DNA from: Clostridia bacterium
GTDB taxonomy: Bacteria; Bacillota; Clostridia; Christensenellales; Borkfalkiaceae
Assembly: GCA_017624285.1 (NCBI GenBank)
Contig: JAGANI010000012.1
Coordinates: 1 to 33,401 of the forward strand
Reading direction: 5' to 3'
Length of the DNA: 33,401 bases
The translations under genes and the position numbers were made by a program. Under the pieces are notes generated by a model, which was given only the letters and a program-made list of their open reading frames with translations, had not been told where the DNA came from and made no database searches. This document shows, in pieces, positions 7,271-15,209 of this stretch; position 1 is the stretch's first letter; the number at the start of each line of letters is the position of its first letter.

Positions 7271-8314
7271 ATGCTTAATACTGCGATTATTAATTTAGTT
7301 TTATTACAACAAAACGCTAGGGCAATCAAAAACGCGTTACCACCTTACGTTAAGTTTATAGCGGTGGTAAAGGCAGATGCTTACGGTCATGGGCTTGTTG
7401 AAGTTTCCTCGGCAATTTATCCTTACGTAGATGCTTATGCCGTTGCCTTGCCGGAGGAAGGCGTTACCTTACGTTCTAGCGGGATAGATAAGGATATTTT
7501 AGTTTTAACTCCACCCGTTATGGGGGATTACGACCTATCCGTCAGGTACGATTTAATTTTACCCATCCATACTGAAAAGGAAGTTTTAACCCTAAATAAC
7601 GTTGCTAAAAGAGAAGGTAAAATTGTAAAAGCACAAATTGCCGTAAATACTGGGATGAATCGTTTTGGTGTAGACGTAAAAGACATTGACGGTTTAATTA
7701 AGGTATTAAAAAATTCATCGTCAATCGCAGTAGACGGGGTGTATTCACACCTCTATATGCCACAAAATCCGTTATCACGCATAAAACAATCACGCGTATT
7801 TTTAACTGCTGTAAACAAGGTTAAAGACGCTTTTCCTTTTGCATACGCGCATTTATCTGCTTCTGGTGGTTTTTTAAAGGGGGAGTTTTACGACGCCGTA
7901 AGGATAGGATTACTTTTATACGGTTATTTGCCATTTAAAACACGTTTTCCACGCGTAAACGTTACGCCTATTATGGAAGTCAAGACGCACGTTTTAGAAG
8001 AGCGTAAAATATCTAAAGGCGACGCTTTAATGTACGGCGCTTTTAAGGCGGAAACCGATTTAACAGCTTTAATTTTACGTTACGGATACGCCGATGGGTT
8101 AAACCGAAAAGAAGTTTTAGGGCAGTTAAATAATCGATGTATGGACGTTACTGCTATAAAAAAGGATAAAAACACACAAATTCTTTCCGTTTTGGGTGAA
8201 AATTTTTATATTTTATATAAAAATGCTGATGAAATTGCAAAAAAGTATGATACAATAAGTTATGAAGTATTATGCTCGGTAGCAAAACGGGCAAAAAAAA
8301 TTTATTTAAGATAA
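7271..8314 (+). CDS. alr: Alanine racemase
   Basis: This PLP enzyme interconverts L- and D-alanine for peptidoglycan synthesis in the cytoplasm. The PLP-lysine motif is AVVKADAYGHG (Lys34; the usual motif has Asn where Asp36 stands). TGMNRFGV (about 128-135) carries the pyridine-nitrogen arginine. MYGAF near residue 255 supplies the opposite catalytic tyrosine, and GYADGLNR (272-279) is the C-terminal beta-domain signature. At 347 residues it is slightly shorter than most family members. ATG 7271 follows GGGG (7261-7264), a fair ribosome site. The next gene begins 16 nt after the stop, so the two probably share a transcript. Confidence 0.95.
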   Translation: MLNTAIINLVLLQQNARAIKNALPPYVKFIAVVKADAYGHGLVEVSSAIYPYVDAYAVALPEEGVTLRSSGIDKDILVLTPPVMGDYDLSVRYDLILPIHTEKEVLTLNNVAKREGKIVKAQIAVNTGMNRFGVDVKDIDGLIKVLKNSSSIAVDGVYSHLYMPQNPLSRIKQSRVFLTAVNKVKDAFPFAYAHLSASGGFLKGEFYDAVRIGLLLYGYLPFKTRFPRVNVTPIMEVKTHVLEERKISKGDALMYGAFKAETDLTALILRYGYADGLNRKEVLGQLNNRCMDVTAIKKDKNTQILSVLGENFYILYKNADEIAKKYDTISYEVLCSVAKRAKKIYLR

Positions 8315-8330
8315 CAAAGGATTTATTATA

Positions 8331-8948
8331 GTGAATAGGTTTATCGATAAGTTTATTTATTATTTAAAAGATAGCGTATTAATTTACACGTATATTATCG
8401 TAACGGGATTACTCGGTTTTATCGTTATGTTTATGGTTGATGAAAATTATTTACCCGACTACGTTGGTATTATTTTATCCGCTGTAAATATAGTAATCTA
8501 CGCGCTTGTTGCAAGAAATATCTTCTTAAAAACTGGTGAAGAAGCCATGCGTGCAAAACATAGCAACGATATAGAGCGTAGGCATATGTTAGAAACTAGA
8601 AGTTATCACGAAATTAACAAGGTAACGGAATTTAGCATTAAAAAAATAATAGTATTTTGCATTATAACGATTGTTCCACTTGCAATTATGCTTTTAGTAC
8701 AAGGTATAATAGATTTATCTGGTAGTGATTCAAACGGTTTTTTATTAATGCTTAAATTTCTTTACGGTATGGTATATTCTGCTTTTTACTGCATTACGCC
8801 TACCGCAAGCGTATATTTTACTGCAGTCGCATTTATTATAATACCCGTACCCATGTATATCGGGTATATGCAAGGCGTTAATAACGTTAAAAAGGAATAC
8901 GCCCAAGCAGAATTAATTAAACAAAAAATTAACGGAGCGTCAAATTGA
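8331..8948 (+). CDS. Hypothetical four-helix membrane protein
   Basis: This 205-residue protein has four predicted membrane segments, at about residues 18-36, 44-62, 106-124 and 145-178 (the last long enough for two passes). A charged cytoplasmic stretch (about 67-100, EEAMRAKHSNDIERRHMLE) lies between pairs. I do not recognise a family. The GTG start follows AAAGGA (8316-8320) by about 10 nt. It sits between alr and rsmD-coaD, and its TGA stop overlaps the TTG start of rsmD-coaD, so it is translationally coupled to that gene. No catalytic motif is visible. Confidence 0.8.
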   Translation: MNRFIDKFIYYLKDSVLIYTYIIVTGLLGFIVMFMVDENYLPDYVGIILSAVNIVIYALVARNIFLKTGEEAMRAKHSNDIERRHMLETRSYHEINKVTEFSIKKIIVFCIITIVPLAIMLLVQGIIDLSGSDSNGFLLMLKFLYGMVYSAFYCITPTASVYFTAVAFIIIPVPMYIGYMQGVNNVKKEYAQAELIKQKINGASN

Positions 8949-9958
8949 GGATAGTCGGTGGTAAGCATAGGTCAAGGGTCTTAAAAGACTTTTCAGGTGA
9001 TGAAATTCGACCTACTGCGGACAAGGTTAAAGAAAGTTTATTTAATATCCTATTCAACGTTCAAGATAAGTCTTTTTTAGATTTATTTGCAGGCACTGGT
9101 GGCGTTGGGTTAGAAGCTTTATCCCGTGGGGCGGGTAAGGTTACTTTTGTTGACGTCAGAAATGAAAGTTTAAACTTAACTAAACAAAACGTTAAATTGC
9201 TTAACGAAACTGCCGAAACAATTTTGTCCGATAGCATAGAGTATCTTAAAAGGTGCAAAGATAAGTTTGATATAATTTTTATCGATCCACCTTATAAAAC
9301 CGACCTTGGCTTAAAAGCGTTAAAGATAATTGCTGATAGAAAATTATTGACTTCAGAAGGTGTGGCAGTTTTTGAAAGTGAAACGCCCTTTACTGCAAAA
9401 ATAGACGGTTTAAGCTTTTATGACGAGCGTAAATACGGTAGGACGTATCTCGCTTTTTTTAAAAATAAAAAGCCCGCTTGTGTTTTCGCAGGGACTTTCG
9501 ACCCAATTACAAACGGACATACCGACGTTATTGAAAAGGCTAAGCGTGATTTTGAAATCGTCTACATTACTATAATGGTCAATCCAAACAAAACCCCGTA
9601 TTTTAGTGTAGAAGGCCGTCTTAAAATGCTTAAAACCCTTTACGAAAACGATAAGCAGGTTGTTATAGGTTATCACAGCGGTTACGCAGCGGATTTTGTT
9701 AAATCAAAAAATACCGTTTACTACGTTAGGGGTATCCGTAACGAGGCGGATTTGGTTTACGAGCAGGCTAACGAAAGGCTTTCAAAAACAATTTATCCTG
9801 ATTTAGTTACCATTTATTATAAGGCTATAAAAGAGGATAGGCTAGTTAGTTCAACCATCGTGCGCGACGCGCTTAATGCCCGAACGGGGTACGAAAAATA
9901 CCTTCCAACAGCCGTTATACCCGTTATAAAAGATATATTAAAAGAATTAGATAAGTAA
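8945..9958 (+). CDS. Fused RsmD methyltransferase - CoaD adenylyltransferase
   Basis: This is one uninterrupted 337-codon frame with two complete enzymes. Residues 1-173 are RsmD, the 16S rRNA guanine-966 N2-methyltransferase. They carry RIVGGKHRSR at the start, the SAM motif FAGTGGVG (48-55), the catalytic DPPY (114-117) and the terminal ERKYGRTYLAFF. Residues 178-337 are CoaD, phosphopantetheine adenylyltransferase, with GTFDPITNGH (183-192), VRGIRNEAD and VSSTIVR (301-307). The linker is only about KNKKPA. No in-frame ATG, GTG or TTG lies near the CoaD start, so CoaD cannot be made separately from a normal start. Most bacteria carry these as two adjacent genes. The TTG start overlaps the upstream TGA, with GGAG at 8934-8937. 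Both active sites look intact. Confidence 0.95.
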   Translation: MRIVGGKHRSRVLKDFSGDEIRPTADKVKESLFNILFNVQDKSFLDLFAGTGGVGLEALSRGAGKVTFVDVRNESLNLTKQNVKLLNETAETILSDSIEYLKRCKDKFDIIFIDPPYKTDLGLKALKIIADRKLLTSEGVAVFESETPFTAKIDGLSFYDERKYGRTYLAFFKNKKPACVFAGTFDPITNGHTDVIEKAKRDFEIVYITIMVNPNKTPYFSVEGRLKMLKTLYENDKQVVIGYHSGYAADFVKSKNTVYYVRGIRNEADLVYEQANERLSKTIYPDLVTIYYKAIKEDRLVSSTIVRDALNARTGYEKYLPTAVIPVIKDILKELDK

Positions 9959-10913
9959 TAAAAAAACAAGTTATCGACTGCAAGGCTTTAAATAAAAAGA
10001 GCCTTGTAGTTTTTATTTGCAGTATTTTAGCGGTTTTAAGGTTAAATATTAACGTTGGTATTCCACCTAGTGTTAGCGTAAGTATACACGCCCCCATAAA
10101 AAACGGACCTTTAAGCAGAGCAAACTCGTTACAACCACGCGTTGTTTCGATAAGTCCGGTAAAAATAGCGTTAAAAAGGGTGCTTCCACCAAAAAAATTA
10201 CTAAACAAATCGCTTATTGCTTTTATTATAGGCAAGTTTATTAGGGTATCGGCAAATACGTAAAAAACCGAACAAAGCCCTGCTAAAATTATTAGCGATT
10301 TTATAATATGGTAAAAGTTATTGTCGCTATTAATCAACGTAAATTCTTCCTTCGTTTCACAAAAATTCATATACGTATGTGTTTTTTTGGTAAAAAATAT
10401 AAAAAAAGTTAGCGTTGTGCCTATTATTAAAGCACCTTGCATTAATATGCCTATGGTTAAGTTATTAAAAGTTATACCCCCTATGCAAGTTATAATTAAT
10501 AAGGGGCTTGGGATATTAGTAAGCATAAAAACTAGACTAGCTTCAGATAAACTAATTTTGTTATCTAAATAATATTTAGACGCTAAATTTCCTCCAGTAG
10601 GATATCCAGATATAACCCCTAAAATAAGCGAATATAACGTATACCCGTTTACCGATAGCGTTTTAACGGAAAATTTATTTAATCTTTTTATAAAAGCGTT
10701 TTCGCCGTAAAAAATCTTTATTAAAGTTATTGTTAAACCGTATGGCAATACCGCGGGGAATATCGTGGTAAAAAATATTTTTAGCGCTGTAAAAGAAGAT
10801 TCTATCCAGTCGTAACTAAAAATAAAAAATAAGTAAACTAAAAAAAACAACGCAAACGTTACTAATTTAAAAATCTTTTTTGCGTTAAACCCTTTTTTTG
10901 CTAGTTGCTTCAT
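9924..10913 (-). CDS. ylbJ: Sporulation integral membrane protein YlbJ-like
   Basis: This 329-residue polytopic membrane protein has about eight hydrophobic segments. The hallmark is GVISGYPTGG (99-108), then SLSEASLVFMLTNIPSPLLI (121-140), as in the nucleoside-recognition-domain YlbJ/SpmA-type proteins made during spore formation in Bacillus. In Bacillus ylbJ lies directly after ylbH (rsmD) and ylbI (coaD), and here it is beside the fused pair, which strengthens the call. Unlike in Bacillus it is convergent, and its last 35 nt overlap the coaD end. It implies a sporulating ancestor; no other sporulation gene is in the window. Confidence 0.8.
   Translation of the reverse strand: MKQLAKKGFNAKKIFKLVTFALFFLVYLFFIFSYDWIESSFTALKIFFTTIFPAVLPYGLTITLIKIFYGENAFIKRLNKFSVKTLSVNGYTLYSLILGVISGYPTGGNLASKYYLDNKISLSEASLVFMLTNIPSPLLIITCIGGITFNNLTIGILMQGALIIGTTLTFFIFFTKKTHTYMNFCETKEEFTLINSDNNFYHIIKSLIILAGLCSVFYVFADTLINLPIIKAISDLFSNFFGGSTLFNAIFTGLIETTRGCNEFALLKGPFFMGACILTLTLGGIPTLIFNLKTAKILQIKTTRLFLFKALQSITCFFITYLILLIYLL
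9977..10014 (+). terminator. Terminator of rsmD-coaD inside the ylbJ 3' end
   Basis: An 11-bp stem (one G-T pair), ACTGCAAGGCT / AGCCTTGTAGT, with a 12-nt loop is followed by TTTTATTT. It lies within the opposing coding sequence of the YlbJ gene, just after the rsmD-coaD stop. Confidence 0.6.
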
Positions 10914-10956
10914 AATAAAAATGTATTAAACTTTTATCATCTTTATGCTCCGTCGC

Positions 10957-10985
10957 TTGAAAAACCCCTTTTTTTATGGTAAAAT
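10957..10985 (+). promoter_or_regulatory. Sigma-A promoter of rarA (leaderless geometry)
   Basis: TTGAAA (10957-10962), 17 bp and TAAAAT (10980-10985) make a strong promoter. The expected transcription start, about 7 nt after the -10, coincides with the A of the rarA ATG at 10992. Confidence 0.7.
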
Positions 10986-10991
10986 ATTCTT

Positions 10992-12302
10992 ATGGATTTA
11001 TTTGATTTTGTTAAAGAAGAAACTTCCTTAAAGTCCGTCCCGCTTGCTGAGCGCATGCGCGCAAGGACTTTGTCCGAGTTTTTCGGGCAGGAACATATCG
11101 TATCCGAAACCAGTTTACTACGTCGTGCAATTAAGCTAGATAGGCTAGGCAGTTGTATCTTTTGGGGGCCGCCAGGCTCGGGCAAGACTACCCTTGCAAA
11201 TATTATCGCAAACGGTACGGATGGCAATTTTGTTAAACTTAACGCTGTAAATGCAGGCGTTGCCGACGTAAAACGTATTGTTGACGAAGCTAAAATGTCA
11301 AAACGTATGCACGGCAAAAAGACGTATTTACTTCTTGACGAGTGTCATCGTTTTAACAAAACCCAGTCGGATAGTTTGCTTCCGTCAATCGAGCAGGGTG
11401 ATATTATTTTTATCGGTTCTACTACCGAAAACCCTTACGCCGCTATGACGCCTGCTATTGTTTCAAGATGTAGGGTATTTGAGTTAAAGCGTTTATCCTT
11501 TGATAACGTTAAAAAGGCGTTACTTAAAGCCGTTAGTGATAAAGAGCGTGGTTTAGGTAATTTAAACTTAAATATCGCGCCCGAAGCAATCGACCATATA
11601 GCAAACGTTTGCGCGGGGGATTTAAGGGTGGCTTTTAACTCGTTAGAACTTGCTGCGCTCACAACCGATCCCGATAAAGACGGCGTTATCAACGTTACCT
11701 TAAAAGATGCTGAGGAAAGTATTCAACAAAAACAACTTTCTTTTGACGAGCAGTTGTACTACGATATGCTTTCGGCTTTTTGTAAAAGTTTAAGGGGTAG
11801 TGATAGTGATGCTGCGCTATATTACATGCATCGCTTAATTTCAGGTGGGTGCGATCCGTTGCTTTTGGCAAGAAGGTTAGTCGTTCACTCGTCAGAAGAC
11901 GTCGGCATGGCAGATCCCATGGCGTTAGTAGTGGCAACTTCTGCTTTAACCGCTTATAAGGAACTCGGTTCGCCAGAGGGACTTATACCTTTATCAAACG
12001 CCGTTATCTACGTTTGTGAAGCGCCTAAATCCAACACGACGGTAGTCGCTATGGAGGGCGCGCAAGCCGATGCTAAAACCGTTCGCGACGACCCCGTTCC
12101 TGGTCATCTTAAAAACGCCGTATACGGCTCTACTGAAGACAAAAAAGAAAGTTCAAAATATCTTTATCCCCATAATTACGGTGGTTGGGTAAAACAGCAG
12201 TATTTACCCGATACTTTAAAAGACAGGGTATATTATAAGCCCACGGATAACGGGTTTGAAGCAACTGTTAAAAAGATACGTAAAGATAAAGGCAAAGCGT
12301 AA
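10992..12302 (+). CDS. rarA: Replication-associated recombination protein A (AAA+ ATPase)
   Basis: This 436-residue member of the RarA/MgsA/WRNIP1 family acts at stalled replication forks as an oligomeric clamp-loader-like ATPase. PLAERMRARTLSEFFGQEH is the family N-terminus. Walker A is GPPGSGKTT (59-67), Walker B is LLLDECHRF (113-121), and sensor 1 is GSTTENP (142-148). The C-terminal tetramerisation region ends with PHNYGGWVKQQYLPD. The length and start match the family. There is no Shine-Dalgarno sequence upstream, and the promoter places the transcript start at the ATG itself. The gene is followed by a bidirectional terminator, so it is monocistronic. Confidence 0.96.
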   Translation: MDLFDFVKEETSLKSVPLAERMRARTLSEFFGQEHIVSETSLLRRAIKLDRLGSCIFWGPPGSGKTTLANIIANGTDGNFVKLNAVNAGVADVKRIVDEAKMSKRMHGKKTYLLLDECHRFNKTQSDSLLPSIEQGDIIFIGSTTENPYAAMTPAIVSRCRVFELKRLSFDNVKKALLKAVSDKERGLGNLNLNIAPEAIDHIANVCAGDLRVAFNSLELAALTTDPDKDGVINVTLKDAEESIQQKQLSFDEQLYYDMLSAFCKSLRGSDSDAALYYMHRLISGGCDPLLLARRLVVHSSEDVGMADPMALVVATSALTAYKELGSPEGLIPLSNAVIYVCEAPKSNTTVVAMEGAQADAKTVRDDPVPGHLKNAVYGSTEDKKESSKYLYPHNYGGWVKQQYLPDTLKDRVYYKPTDNGFEATVKKIRKDKGKA

Positions 12303-12332
12303 AAACACACCCCGTTACCTATCATTTAATAA

Positions 12333-12360
12333 AAAAAGCACCTCAAAAAAGGTGCTTTTT
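12333..12360. terminator. Bidirectional terminator between rarA and PNPOx gene
   Basis: AAAAAGCACC and GGTGCTTTTT form a 10-bp stem around an 8-nt loop. T tracts on both strands serve the two convergent genes. Confidence 0.85.
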
Positions 12361-12370
12361 ATTTTGTTTA

Positions 12371-12769
12371 TTATATAAGTTTTTCGACCCCGTTTAAGGT
12401 GGTGGATAGTTCTGCACTAGTTACGGTTAGCTCAAAAACTGCAAAATTAGGGTCGTTTTCGTCAGCGTAATGCTTTTTAAGTATCGGACAAAGTGATAAA
12501 ACTTTTGCTTTCAGGGGTAAAATACCAGTTTCGTAAGCAACGGCTTTAACACGTATCCAATCACGCGTGCCAGATTTTATTGCTACTATAGTTACGTTGG
12601 GGTTTTTAACCATTTCTTTATATACCGTCTTTTTGGGTGAAGTCGCAATATAAAGTTTATCTTTAATCTCACATATTGCGCCAAAAGGTCTGCCGTTAGG
12701 TTCTTCATTTAAGGCTGTTAGTACAAAAAACGGGTATACGTCTTTTAAAAAATCGTAAATTTTACTCAT
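12371..12769 (-). CDS. PNPOx-like FMN-binding split-barrel protein
   Basis: This 132-residue protein has the fold pattern of pyridoxamine 5'-phosphate oxidase-like flavoproteins. It has a beta strand at YPFFVLTAL, then GRPFGAICEIKDKLYIATS and KKTVYKEMVKNPNVTIVA (about 46-63), the region that contacts FMN phosphate. Family members reduce or bind flavin, F420 or haem; the substrate here is unknown. Its ribosome site AAGGAG is formed by the last Lys-Glu codons of tmcAL (12775-12780). There are only 2 nt between the tmcAL stop and its ATG, so the two are translationally coupled. Confidence 0.8.
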   Translation of the reverse strand: MSKIYDFLKDVYPFFVLTALNEEPNGRPFGAICEIKDKLYIATSPKKTVYKEMVKNPNVTIVAIKSGTRDWIRVKAVAYETGILPLKAKVLSLCPILKKHYADENDPNFAVFELTVTSAELSTTLNGVEKLI

Positions 12770-12771
12770 TA

Positions 12772-13953
12772 TTACTCCTTATTAACGGTAATCATCTGAA
12801 ATTCACTTTGTTTGGTTTTAGAAACTAAATTGTATAAATCGTTGGCTAAAGAATCTATTTCTAAAACGTCTTTCGCTGTCTTTTTAATTTCGGTATAGTC
12901 TTTTTTTCTAGTTAAGACGGGTATGGATGAATTTTCACTTAAATAAGAAATTAAATCGCGTGATTTTGCGTTTATCGCTAATATTTTAGCGTAAAGTGGG
13001 TTATCAAGCGCTTTAAATACTAATTTTTCGGTTATACCTAGTAAATTAGCAATCGTAATACGTCTAATCCTAGCGTAGGTGTAACGCTTGGTGGCAATTT
13101 TATCTAACGCCGTTTTATAGTCGGTAGCATCTTTTATAAGTGCTTTAATGCGGTTTTCCAACCCCTCGGTGCAGTCTAAAATCTTACCTATATTATTGGC
13201 GTTTTCAGTATATAATTTTGTCATTATAATATCGTCAAAAACATAGGGGGTTTGTGGTAAATCACGGTATACGTATGCGGGCATTACCTTTTTTAAGCTG
13301 CCTGATTTTTTACTTTCTAGCGTCGTACGTATGCTAGAAGCGCTCGTTATGCCTTTATATAGTTTTACGTCGTTATGGTCGCCAGACCTAAGCATTGGGC
13401 AAATTTTAATTTTGCTGTTTAATTTAAGTATCGCTTTGGTGTATTCTATACCCAAAATATTGTTTGGTGATGAAACTAATTCATCTTTTAATTGTGGCAA
13501 GTTTAGTTTTTTAACGGCGTTAAACCTTGCTTTTACGGGTGATACGCCAGTTTCAAGTTCTTCTTTTATAAGCGCTTTTAGTTCTTTGCTTTCGGCAAGA
13601 AGTGCTTTTGCCGTCAATAAGTAATCATCTATATTACCACTTTCAACACCAAAGCAAAGTGTGTCGACGGCGTTTAGGTCGTTTAATATTTTTATCGCGC
13701 CGGTAGCAAAAAGTTCTGCATTAGCAGTTGCAAAAACGGTAGGTAGTTCTATAACCATATCAGCGCCCGCTTCAACGGCGTGACGCGCCCTAGTAAACTT
13801 ATCTAAAACGGCGTTTTCACCACGCTGGGTAAAGTTACCACTCATTATTACGAGTAGTTTATAATCAGCAAAATGCTCCTTCATATAGGTAACGTGTTTT
13901 AAGTGTCCGTTATGAAAGGGATTATATTCCGCAACGGTTGCAACGATTTTCAT
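12772..13953 (-). CDS. tmcAL: tRNA(Met) cytidine acetate ligase
   Basis: TmcAL (YlbM) uses ATP and acetate to acetylate the wobble cytidine of elongator tRNA-Met. The 393-residue protein starts VATVAEYNPFHNGHLKH, with the nucleotidyltransferase HxGH motif at 14-17. It then shows IMSGNFTQRGENAVLDKFTR (36-55), and a mid-region serine motif GITSASSIR precedes the helical C-terminal domain. The length is close to the family norm (about 400). In Bacillus it lies in the same ylb cluster as rsmD, coaD and ylbJ. Free acetate as substrate fits the adjacent divergent acetate genes pta-ackA, but that link is speculative. The ribosome site is weak (AGGTTGG, spaced about 7 nt). Confidence 0.93.
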   Translation of the reverse strand: MKIVATVAEYNPFHNGHLKHVTYMKEHFADYKLLVIMSGNFTQRGENAVLDKFTRARHAVEAGADMVIELPTVFATANAELFATGAIKILNDLNAVDTLCFGVESGNIDDYLLTAKALLAESKELKALIKEELETGVSPVKARFNAVKKLNLPQLKDELVSSPNNILGIEYTKAILKLNSKIKICPMLRSGDHNDVKLYKGITSASSIRTTLESKKSGSLKKVMPAYVYRDLPQTPYVFDDIIMTKLYTENANNIGKILDCTEGLENRIKALIKDATDYKTALDKIATKRYTYARIRRITIANLLGITEKLVFKALDNPLYAKILAINAKSRDLISYLSENSSIPVLTRKKDYTEIKKTAKDVLEIDSLANDLYNLVSKTKQSEFQMITVNKE

Positions 13954-13998
13954 ATAATACCAACCTAAAATAATTTAATACGGCAAAAAGGCATAAAT

Positions 13999-14017
13999 CT
14001 TTTCTTATTAAGAAAAG
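13999..14017. promoter_or_regulatory. Perfect 9-1-9 palindrome in the tmcAL/pta divergent region
   Basis: CTTTTCTTA-T-TAAGAAAAG is a perfect inverted repeat upstream of the pta -35 box (14 nt away). It is a plausible operator for either divergent gene. Confidence 0.5.
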
Positions 14018-14030
14018 TCGGTTAAAATAC

Positions 14031-14059
14031 TTGCCGAATTTATCAAAATGAGTTATAAT
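14031..14059 (+). promoter_or_regulatory. Promoter of pta-ackA-yceD-rpmF
   Basis: TTGCCG (14031-14036), 17 bp and TATAAT (14054-14059) predict a transcript start near 14066 and a leader of about 105 nt. A small hairpin (GGCGG-TTTT-CCGC, 14071-14083) lies at the leader start. Confidence 0.65.
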
Positions 14060-14171
14060 TTTACAGTATGGCGGTTTTCCGCTAATTAATATTATACACC
14101 ATTTCGTAAAAACAAGAAAGCGTTTTTACTTATTTGATGTCAAATACGCATTATTAAGGAGAGTGTTTTTT

Positions 14172-15191
14172 ATGTCAAAAGTTTTAGATGAAATTTTTTC
14201 AAAAGCAAAACTTTTAGGTAAGACCATCGTTTTGCCTGAAGGTGAAGATAAAAGGGTTGTTGAAGCCGCAAGCATCGCTGCCAAAAAAGGTATTGCTAAA
14301 ATCGTTCTTTTAGGCAACGAAGCAGATATTAAGTCTGCTAACCCCGACGTTGATTTAACTGGCGTTACCGTATTAGATCCCGTTAACGACGCTAACTGCG
14401 ATAAGTATGCGGAACTTTTATTTAAGTTAAGACAAGGTAAAATCAACAAAAAGACTGGTTTACCCGAGTTTGCTGAAGTTTCCGACGCTAAAAAAGCAGT
14501 ATTAAAAGATTACACTATGTACGGCGCTCTTATGATTAAGTCTGGCGACGTATACGGTATGGTTTCAGGCGCGTGCCACTCTACGGCAAACACTTTAAGA
14601 CCTGGTTTACAAGTTATCAAAACTAAACCCGGCACAAAACTCGTTTCTTGTTACTTTTTAATGGTTGCGCCAGAATCTGGTAACAAATATTGCAACGACG
14701 GTTGCTTTATTTTTGCTGATTGTGGTCTTAACCAAAACCCCACTTCGGAAGAACTCGCTTATATCGCGCAATCTTCTGCTGAGTCTGCAATTAATATCGC
14801 AGGTTTAGATCCCAAAGTAGCATTTTTATCACACTCTTCAAAAGGCTCTGCTAAACACGCAGATATAGATAAGGTAGTTGCTGCATTTAATTTATTTAAA
14901 GAAATCGCTCCCGACGTTAAGGCAGAAGGCGAACTTCAATTAGACTCTGCAATCGTTCCGGAAGTTGCTGCATCTAAAGCGCCAGGTTCTTTAGTAGCAG
15001 GTCAAGCAAACGTGCTTATCTTCCCCGATCTTGACGCAGGTAATATCGGTTACAAACTTGTTGAGCGTTTAGGTGGCTTCCAAGCAATCGGCCCTATCTG
15101 TCAAGGTTTTGATAAACCTATTAACGACTTATCTCGTGGTTGTCATACTGAAGATATCGTTGCTACTATCGCAATTACTTGTTTACAATAA
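14172..15191 (+). CDS. pta: Phosphate acetyltransferase
   Basis: This 339-residue single-domain Pta converts acetyl-CoA and phosphate to acetyl phosphate in the cytoplasm. It shows TIVLPEGEDKRVVEAA near the N-terminus, MYGALMIKSGDVYGMVSGA mid-protein, and the C-terminal signatures SHSSKGSAKH, GELQLDSAIVPEVAASKAPG and FPDLDAGNIGYKLVERLGG. The start is ATG 14172, 10 nt after AAGGAG (14156-14161); an upstream GTG at 14163 abuts the ribosome site and is rejected. ackA follows 18 nt downstream, giving the standard ATP-yielding acetate branch of a fermenter. Confidence 0.97.
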   Translation: MSKVLDEIFSKAKLLGKTIVLPEGEDKRVVEAASIAAKKGIAKIVLLGNEADIKSANPDVDLTGVTVLDPVNDANCDKYAELLFKLRQGKINKKTGLPEFAEVSDAKKAVLKDYTMYGALMIKSGDVYGMVSGACHSTANTLRPGLQVIKTKPGTKLVSCYFLMVAPESGNKYCNDGCFIFADCGLNQNPTSEELAYIAQSSAESAINIAGLDPKVAFLSHSSKGSAKHADIDKVVAAFNLFKEIAPDVKAEGELQLDSAIVPEVAASKAPGSLVAGQANVLIFPDLDAGNIGYKLVERLGGFQAIGPICQGFDKPINDLSRGCHTEDIVATIAITCLQ

Positions 15192-15209
15192 TAGGAAGGT
15201 GTATATAAA

